A DNA stretch of 64,000 nucleotides from Tuwongella immobilis (GTDB lineage Bacteria; Planctomycetota; Planctomycetia; Gemmatales; Gemmataceae), in NCBI RefSeq assembly GCF_901538355.1, contig NZ_LR593887.1, positions 4,750,920-4,814,919 on the forward strand, in the 5' to 3' direction. The stretch's first letter is position 1, and every line of letters begins with the position of its first letter. Below the pieces are notes generated by a model. That model did not search any database. It saw only the letters and a list, made by a program, of their open reading frames with translations, and was not told where the DNA came from. The translations under genes and the position numbers were made by a program. Shown here piece by piece: positions 59,287 to 64,000 of the stretch.

Positions 59287-60311
59287 TTCAACGCCTTCGC
59301 CAATTGTTGCAGATTTTGCCGCATTTTCTCGAAATACCAATCCGGCTTCAGATCCTCGGGCGATGCCGTTTCCAGCGGATCGATTTCGATGAATCCCGCA
59401 TCGGCCACCCCCGCGGACTTCAAGGCTTCGAGAATCGTCTTGGCGGCATTATTCGCCGGGAATTGCGGTTCGACGGCGATCAATCGCACTTTTTCCTTCA
59501 CGCAAGTGGCGATCAATCGTTTCATCGCTGCCGAATTCGGCTCCACGCCGGCGTCCACTTGCACCACCCCCGCAATCTGAAGTCCGTAGCTGCTCGCCAG
59601 ATACCGCAGCGAATCGTGAAAACTCACAATCGCCTTTTCGGATTTGCCTTTGAGAAGTTCCTTGCCTTCCGCATGCAGCGCCTTCAATTTGGCAATCGTC
59701 TCCGCAGCACGCGCCTTGTACCCAGCCGCGTGGGCGGGATCCATTTCGCTCAGCGCTTTTTCGATGGCCGAAATCATCGCCACCGATTCATCGCTGCCCA
59801 ACCAGATATGCGGATCGTATGCACCATGATCATGATGGTGATGATCGTGGCCGGCATGATCGTGATCGTGCCCATGATCGTGATCGTGTTCTTCGTTGGC
59901 GTGCAGGGTGTTCTTATCGAGCGAATCCCCCAACGAATAGACTTTCAACTTGCCACCTCGAGCGCGGCTCAATTTGGCAATGATCGCATCATCCAGGCCC
60001 AACCCGTTCATGATGACCACTTCGGACGTAGCGACAATCTGGGCTTCTCGCTTGGTCGGCTCGAAGCCGTGCGGCCCGTGATTGGTCAACAGGCACATCA
60101 CGTTGGCATCGTCACCGGCCACACTGCTCACAAAGCTGTACAGCGGTGCAAATGTCACCAGCACTTTTGGCCCAGGCTTCTCCGGCCAGGGATTCACTGG
60201 TCCGGGGGCGCAACCGGTCAGGGTCATCCCCAACAGCGCCACGAAGCCGAGAAGCGTCAGTCGGATTCGCGTTCCGATTCGTCTGCTGCCGTGCCAAGAT
60301 GCTCCACGCAT
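59283..60311 (-). CDS. Zinc ABC transporter substrate-binding lipoprotein (ZnuA-like)
   Basis: This 342-residue protein has a lipoprotein signal (LLGFVALLGMTLTGCAPGP, lipobox Cys34). It is a cluster A-I binding protein: FAPLYSFVSSVAGD, NGLGLDDAI, and a His/Asp-rich loop of about 30 residues (about 136-166). The loop is typical of ZnuA and thought to concentrate zinc. PHIWLG and IVSFHDSLRYLA hold conserved metal ligands, and AVEPQF is typical. GGAGG lies 6 bases before the ATG at 60311. It is coupled to the ATPase gene. The exceptionally dense HDHD repeats support zinc over manganese. Confidence 0.94.
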   Translation of the reverse strand: MRGASWHGSRRIGTRIRLTLLGFVALLGMTLTGCAPGPVNPWPEKPGPKVLVTFAPLYSFVSSVAGDDANVMCLLTNHGPHGFEPTKREAQIVATSEVVIMNGLGLDDAIIAKLSRARGGKLKVYSLGDSLDKNTLHANEEHDHDHGHDHDHAGHDHHHHDHGAYDPHIWLGSDESVAMISAIEKALSEMDPAHAAGYKARAAETIAKLKALHAEGKELLKGKSEKAIVSFHDSLRYLASSYGLQIAGVVQVDAGVEPNSAAMKRLIATCVKEKVRLIAVEPQFPANNAAKTILEALKSAGVADAGFIEIDPLETASPEDLKPDWYFEKMRQNLQQLAKALK

Positions 60312-60398
60312 CGCGATCCTCCGCGAGATTCGATTTACTTCGTTTTACCACACTGACGCTACTCATGCTACGAAATACGCTGTTGGACCGCAAGCGGT

Positions 60399-61460
60399 TC
60401 ACGCATCGGCGGCGGGAAGTTCGATTCCGAGTTCGGCGGCGAGCTTCTCGAACAGCTCCCACGTCCCCGCCGGAATGCTCAATCCGGTGCCCGAGCGTTG
60501 CTGTCGAGCGTGCCGTTCCGGGTCGCCGGGCAGCGTGATCGCGGAGACGCCCGCCGCTTTGGGGCAGTTGCGGACGTACTCCGTCAGTCGGCCCGACTCG
60601 GCGAGAAAATGGTCCGTGCCGCCAAAATGTCGGGTATCCATCACCACAAACAGCAGGCAGTTGCCCAGACCGGCCATCGGGGCATCGCTGCGGCTGCATT
60701 CCCCACCGGATAATCCGCCCGCAAACAGGTCCAACATCAGCCCCAAACCAAACCCCTTATAGGCTTGTGCGGCTCCAATCGGTAGAATGGTCCCACGCGG
60801 GTCGGTGTACAACACACTGGGATCGGTCGTGGGCTGGCCCTGATGGTCATGCAACCACCCCTCGGGAACGGGTTCTTTCTTCTGGAAATGAACGCGGACT
60901 TTCCCCTCGGCCACCACGCTGGTGCCAATATCCAAGACCACGGGATCGCCGGGAGTGGGGGCACCCATCACCAGCGGATTGGTGCTGATTCGGCCTTCCG
61001 TGCCGCCGGGCGGGGCCACCCGACGTCCGGCTCCGTGCGAATTCACCGTACCAAAGAAGGCGAGATGCTCGCTGGCCAATCGCTCGGCATATTCGCCCAG
61101 TCGCCCGGTATGGCCGCAGCGTCGCAAGGTGCCGGCGGCGATTCCGAGCGTTTTGGCCTTCGGAATCAGATGGTCCAGCAATCGGTGCGCATGCACTTGC
61201 CCCAATCCCCACCCCGCATCGGCGGCGAGCATGGCGGGCGTTTCGTGCAGAATCGTAAACGGGGCATCGGCCGTCAGTTTGCCCTCGCGGATATTTTGTG
61301 CATATTGCGGCACCCGCATCACGCCGTGCGAATCGTGACCACACAAGTTCGCATCCACCAAACTGGTGGCGACGAGTCGGGCATCGGCGGGCGGAATGCC
61401 TACGCGTTCAAACAGTCGGCAGGATACGTCGATCAGTGTTTGCGGTCGAAATGTCGGCAT
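60399..61460 (-). CDS. Malate/L-lactate dehydrogenase-family oxidoreductase (Ldh2)
   Basis: This 353-residue NAD(P)-dependent oxidoreductase belongs to the type 2 malate/lactate dehydrogenase family, which does not use a Rossmann fold. Motifs include SLVDANLCGHDSHGVMRVPQ, TVNSHGAGRRVAPPGG, LDIGTSVVAEGKV and YKGFGLGLMLDLFAGGLSGG. The catalytic His lies in GHDSHG. ATG at 61460 is chosen; a GTG at 61481 would intrude on the divergent gene. It is transcribed divergently from the epimerase-like gene with only 31 bases between starts. Substrate (malate, lactate, sulfolactate or a sugar-derived 2-hydroxy acid) is unknown. Confidence 0.92.
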   Translation of the reverse strand: MPTFRPQTLIDVSCRLFERVGIPPADARLVATSLVDANLCGHDSHGVMRVPQYAQNIREGKLTADAPFTILHETPAMLAADAGWGLGQVHAHRLLDHLIPKAKTLGIAAGTLRRCGHTGRLGEYAERLASEHLAFFGTVNSHGAGRRVAPPGGTEGRISTNPLVMGAPTPGDPVVLDIGTSVVAEGKVRVHFQKKEPVPEGWLHDHQGQPTTDPSVLYTDPRGTILPIGAAQAYKGFGLGLMLDLFAGGLSGGECSRSDAPMAGLGNCLLFVVMDTRHFGGTDHFLAESGRLTEYVRNCPKAAGVSAITLPGDPERHARQQRSGTGLSIPAGTWELFEKLAAELGIELPAADA

Positions 61461-61491
61461 GATGGTTACTCGGATCTTCACAAGGAAACGT

Positions 61492-62550
61492 ATGCGTTAT
61501 ACCAGCGAAATTCTCGATCGAACCGCCGGCGGCAAGGCATCGCCCGTGGTGGTGCTCCGCGATTCGCGCGGGCCGCAACGGGTGGAAGTCTGGCTGGGCC
61601 ACGGATTCAATACGCTGCGATGGCAGGTGGCCGATCCCACCCGATCGGGACTGGTGGATCTGTTATATGTCGATCCCGCCTGGGAAGAAACCGCCGTCCC
61701 CACACGCAGCGGTTTTCCGATTCTCTTCCCGTTCCCCAATCGCATTCGGGATGGCCACTGGGTGCATGATGGCACCCCGCAACAACTGCCGTTGAATGAT
61801 TCCACCCACAAAAACGCGATCCATGGCTTTTCGCCTCGGCTCCCCTGGCGGCTGCTCAGTCTGGATCAGGACGTGGATGAAATTTCCGTCACCGGCGAAC
61901 TGGCCCGGGCCGATGTGCCCGATGGGGAATCGCTGTGGCCCGTCGATTTTCGCATTCTGGTGACAGTGACACTGTCCGCGAATCGGCTCACGATTGCCAG
62001 CGAAATCACCAACCCGGATACCCAACCGCTCCCCTGGGGGCTGGGCTATCATCCGTATTTCCGACACCCCGCGCAAGCCGATGGCGATCTCTCCCGCGTC
62101 ACCCTGCAAACGGCAGCGCGGTCCCGTTGGGAACTGGTCGATAGTCTGCCCACTGGCGTGACCGAGGCCGTGACGGGGAAACACGATTTTCAATCGCCCC
62201 GATTGCTGGCCGATCATCACTTGGATGATCTGTATGGTGATCTTCCCAACGGTCGGCGGAATCCCAAGTCGGGGCTGTTCTGGCGGGCGACACTCGGTCA
62301 TGCGGATGCGCCCGGACGGCTGGAGATGAATACCTCGCCGATTTTCCGGGAATTGGTGCTGTTCACGCCGCCGCATCGCAAAGCAGTCGCCATTGAACCG
62401 TACACCTGCACGACCGACGCCGCGAATCTGGCCGCAGCGGGCAAGGATGTCGGCTGGCAATTGTTGCCACCGGGCGGGAGTAATCTCAATGTCGTGGAAT
62501 TGATATGGGAGCCGAACGCCGCCCCGATGGTGCCAACAGCGGCGTCATGA
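61492..62550 (+). CDS. Aldose 1-epimerase-like protein
   Basis: This 352-residue galactose-mutarotase-fold protein has the early segment GFPILFPFPNRIRDGHW with the conserved Asn-Arg and a conserved His in AIHGF. GLGYHPYFR carries another active-site His, and VAIEPYTCTTDA holds the probable catalytic Glu. The fold and order match aldose-1-epimerase and glucose-6-phosphate-1-epimerase. AAGGAA lies 5 bases before the ATG. It is divergent from the Ldh2-type gene and may share its regulation. A hairpin lies downstream. Confidence 0.9.
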   Translation: MRYTSEILDRTAGGKASPVVVLRDSRGPQRVEVWLGHGFNTLRWQVADPTRSGLVDLLYVDPAWEETAVPTRSGFPILFPFPNRIRDGHWVHDGTPQQLPLNDSTHKNAIHGFSPRLPWRLLSLDQDVDEISVTGELARADVPDGESLWPVDFRILVTVTLSANRLTIASEITNPDTQPLPWGLGYHPYFRHPAQADGDLSRVTLQTAARSRWELVDSLPTGVTEAVTGKHDFQSPRLLADHHLDDLYGDLPNGRRNPKSGLFWRATLGHADAPGRLEMNTSPIFRELVLFTPPHRKAVAIEPYTCTTDAANLAAAGKDVGWQLLPPGGSNLNVVELIWEPNAAPMVPTAAS

Positions 62551-62575
62551 CTCCGACTTGCAGAATGACGAGGTC

Positions 62576-62604
62576 GCTCGGAAACCACGATTGCGTTTCC
62601 GAGC
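62576..62604. terminator. Strong hairpin between convergent genes
   Basis: GCTCGGAAAC (62576-62585) and GTTTCCGAGC (62595-62604) form a perfect 10-bp stem with a 9-base loop. The hairpin lies 26 bases after the epimerase stop and faces the gene ending at 62681. No T-run is seen on either side; a bidirectional terminator is likely. Confidence 0.65.
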
Positions 62605-62680
62605 AGAATCCTTCACACGGGCAGGAATTGCCACCATCGGCGAATCCACAACCGAGTGAAGGCAATTCACGGAATGGCAA

Positions 62681-64000
62681 TCAGCCAATGCGCTTGGCGG
62701 CGTCTTGCAATTCCAGCAGATAGTTTTCCGAATCGCGGTCGCCCTTCTTGCGAACGGCGGCCAGCCCCTTCTCGATGAATTCCAAGGCGCGAGCGCCTTG
62801 TTTCTTGCCGATCATCACCTCGGCGGCGGTCCCGTAGAATTTCCCTTCCGGTGGATTGGCGGCCACCATGCGGCTAAGCGTCGCATAGGCACCGTCCACA
62901 TCTCCCAAGCGGGATTGGGCTTGCGCTCGTCGAACGGCCAGGTCGAACTGCCGCTTCTCGCTGTTGTGTTCCCGATCCGAAGCCTCGGCCTGATCCAACA
63001 GCGGCAGAATCGCGGCCGTGTCGCCGGCATTCTGCGCCGATTGAATCAGGTGCTGATAGATCGGATAGCGATCGGGCCGATCCGCCGACACGGGCCGGGC
63101 AATCAACGCCTTGGCGAGCGAATCGGCCACCTCACGCGGTGCCTTCTGAATGGCGGCACGAGTCGCCGCTTCCAGGTCTGCATCCGCGAGCGCATCGGCT
63201 TGCAACGCGGCGAACTCCGCTTCGGAAAGCGTCGTGAAGTCTCGCCCGATCGCCGCTCCGTCCGCACTCCCGGCAGCGCCACCCGTTGCCGCACCACTGC
63301 CCGAATCTAAGTGCAGCAATGCCTTCAGTTTGGAGAAATCATAGGGCCGATTCTTCGGATCGGTCACATCGATTTTCGGCGACAACGCCATCAAGGTCGA
63401 ATCTTCCAGAAGTTGAATCATGGCCAGGAGTTTGGGCCGATTCGCCGGATTGCTCGACGCCGTCATCGGACTGAGATTTCCGAGCGATTTCAACGGCTGA
63501 TTCGCCCAGGTTTGCTCGAAATATTCCTGGTAACCTTCGAGCATCTTGGACCGCACCGTGAGACTATCCAACTGACTGGTTCCCGGTGGGGCAAACCGCA
63601 GCGCCTCGATGGTGAGATCGTGGAACGAAATCGGGCCGGTTCGCTTTTCGACCTGCGAGCCGATCATTCCCAGGCTGATTTGCAATTCTTTGACAATCTT
63701 CTCGACTTCTTCCTCATTCGGGCTGCTGAGTTGCAAAATCGGCCCGCTGAGGAACAGATGCGCCGCCATCCGACGCAGCCGCGTGGAGAACGACAATTGC
63801 GGCACGCCATCATCGCGCATCATCAGCCCGGCGATTTCGCCCGTTTCTTGGCTGACAGACGTGACCAGCAACCGGCCTTCGCTGGCCAACTTTTGCAGCA
63901 CCTGCACCAGCAAATTTGGATCACCGCTCATATTCATAAAGCGGTAATGCTGCTGATGATCGGCGTTGGCTTCCTGCCCGGCGGCAAAGCGCAAAATTTG
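62681..64000 (-). CDS. TPR-like protein, 5' end outside window
   Basis: At least 439 residues are visible and the reading frame is open at the window edge. The first visible part is alpha/beta (DPNLLVQVLQKLASEGRLLV, SFSTRLRRMAAHLFLSGPIL). The middle has a Gly/Ala-rich linker (DSGSGAATGGAAGSADGAAI). The C-terminal third is TPR-like helical pairs (AILPLLDQAEASDREHNSEK, GDVDGAYATLSRMVA, GARALEFIEKGLAAVRKKGD). I do not recognise the whole. The real start is beyond position 64000. A soluble adaptor role is possible. It converges on the epimerase gene across the hairpin. Confidence 0.75.
   Translation of the reverse strand, partial: QILRFAAGQEANADHQQHYRFMNMSGDPNLLVQVLQKLASEGRLLVTSVSQETGEIAGLMMRDDGVPQLSFSTRLRRMAAHLFLSGPILQLSSPNEEEVEKIVKELQISLGMIGSQVEKRTGPISFHDLTIEALRFAPPGTSQLDSLTVRSKMLEGYQEYFEQTWANQPLKSLGNLSPMTASSNPANRPKLLAMIQLLEDSTLMALSPKIDVTDPKNRPYDFSKLKALLHLDSGSGAATGGAAGSADGAAIGRDFTTLSEAEFAALQADALADADLEAATRAAIQKAPREVADSLAKALIARPVSADRPDRYPIYQHLIQSAQNAGDTAAILPLLDQAEASDREHNSEKRQFDLAVRRAQAQSRLGDVDGAYATLSRMVAANPPEGKFYGTAAEVMIGKKQGARALEFIEKGLAAVRKKGDRDSENYLLELQDAAKRIG

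Noticed and set aside
1-64000. CRISPR arrays, insertion sequences, prophage or integrase genes
   Set aside because: No regularly spaced short direct repeats, transposase or integrase motifs were seen in either strand.

Overview
The window reads as a chromosomal segment of a planctomycete, most likely of the Gemmataceae. Lineage pointers are the paired secreted proteins of the DUF1549/DUF1553 and DUF1501 families (19.5-23.2 kb), abundant Ser/Thr kinases and WD40 propellers, many long GC-rich genes, and the housekeeping order rpmF-plsX-fabD-acpP-fabF without fabG or fabH. This assignment rests on gene content only.

Layout. 1-5.2 kb (minus): a TetR-controlled MacAB/Lol-type export operon (TetR, membrane fusion protein, ATPase, two FtsX-type permeases, the last cut by the window edge). 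Its promoter carries two tandem 16-bp operators. 5.5-11.2 kb (minus): ArsC-like protein, MoeB-rhodanese protein, then fatty-acid and ribosome housekeeping genes behind a near-consensus promoter. 11.4-24.8 kb (plus): HIT hydrolase, dGTPase-like HD protein, PIN-TRAM membrane protein, TPR and rhodanese exported proteins, an LRAT-fold protein, a SulP-STAS-carbonic anhydrase fusion, the DUF1549/DUF1501 pair, a rhomboid and two small unknowns. 25-28.7 kb: a 1204-residue secreted SGNH protein. 28.7-32.7 kb (minus): a HlyD/DevB-DevC pair lacking its ATPase, and a soluble histidine kinase. 32.8-39.0 kb (plus): a four-gene signalling operon with every junction overlapping by 4 bases (hybrid kinase, receiver, receiver-adenylate cyclase, Nudix), followed by tRNA-Met.

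39.5-53.9 kb (minus) is the most unusual part: eleven co-directional genes, tightly packed. In transcription order they encode a pseudokinase-kinase tandem protein, a heme-oxygenase-like protein, a 2Fe-2S ferredoxin, a 162-residue protein with a duplicated VNW motif, a second Ser/Thr kinase with a propeller-like C-terminal half, an acidic protein, a ParA-like ATPase, and a 1693-residue protein with a ParA/MinD ATPase followed by 21 WD40 repeats in three blocks of seven. Two paralogous SGNH hydrolases and a small acidic protein follow. I propose the core of this cluster as a candidate undescribed phosphorylation- and NTP-dependent scaffold system; its function cannot be told from sequence alone.

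54.3-64 kb: a dual-specificity-type phosphatase and a polyprenyl-phosphate glycosyltransferase (plus), an exported M20 amidohydrolase (minus), a small conserved-looking protein behind a structured leader (plus), zinc-uptake genes for the binding protein and ATPase but no permease (minus), an Ldh2-type dehydrogenase (minus) divergent from an aldose-1-epimerase-like protein (plus), and a truncated TPR-like gene running off the end (minus).
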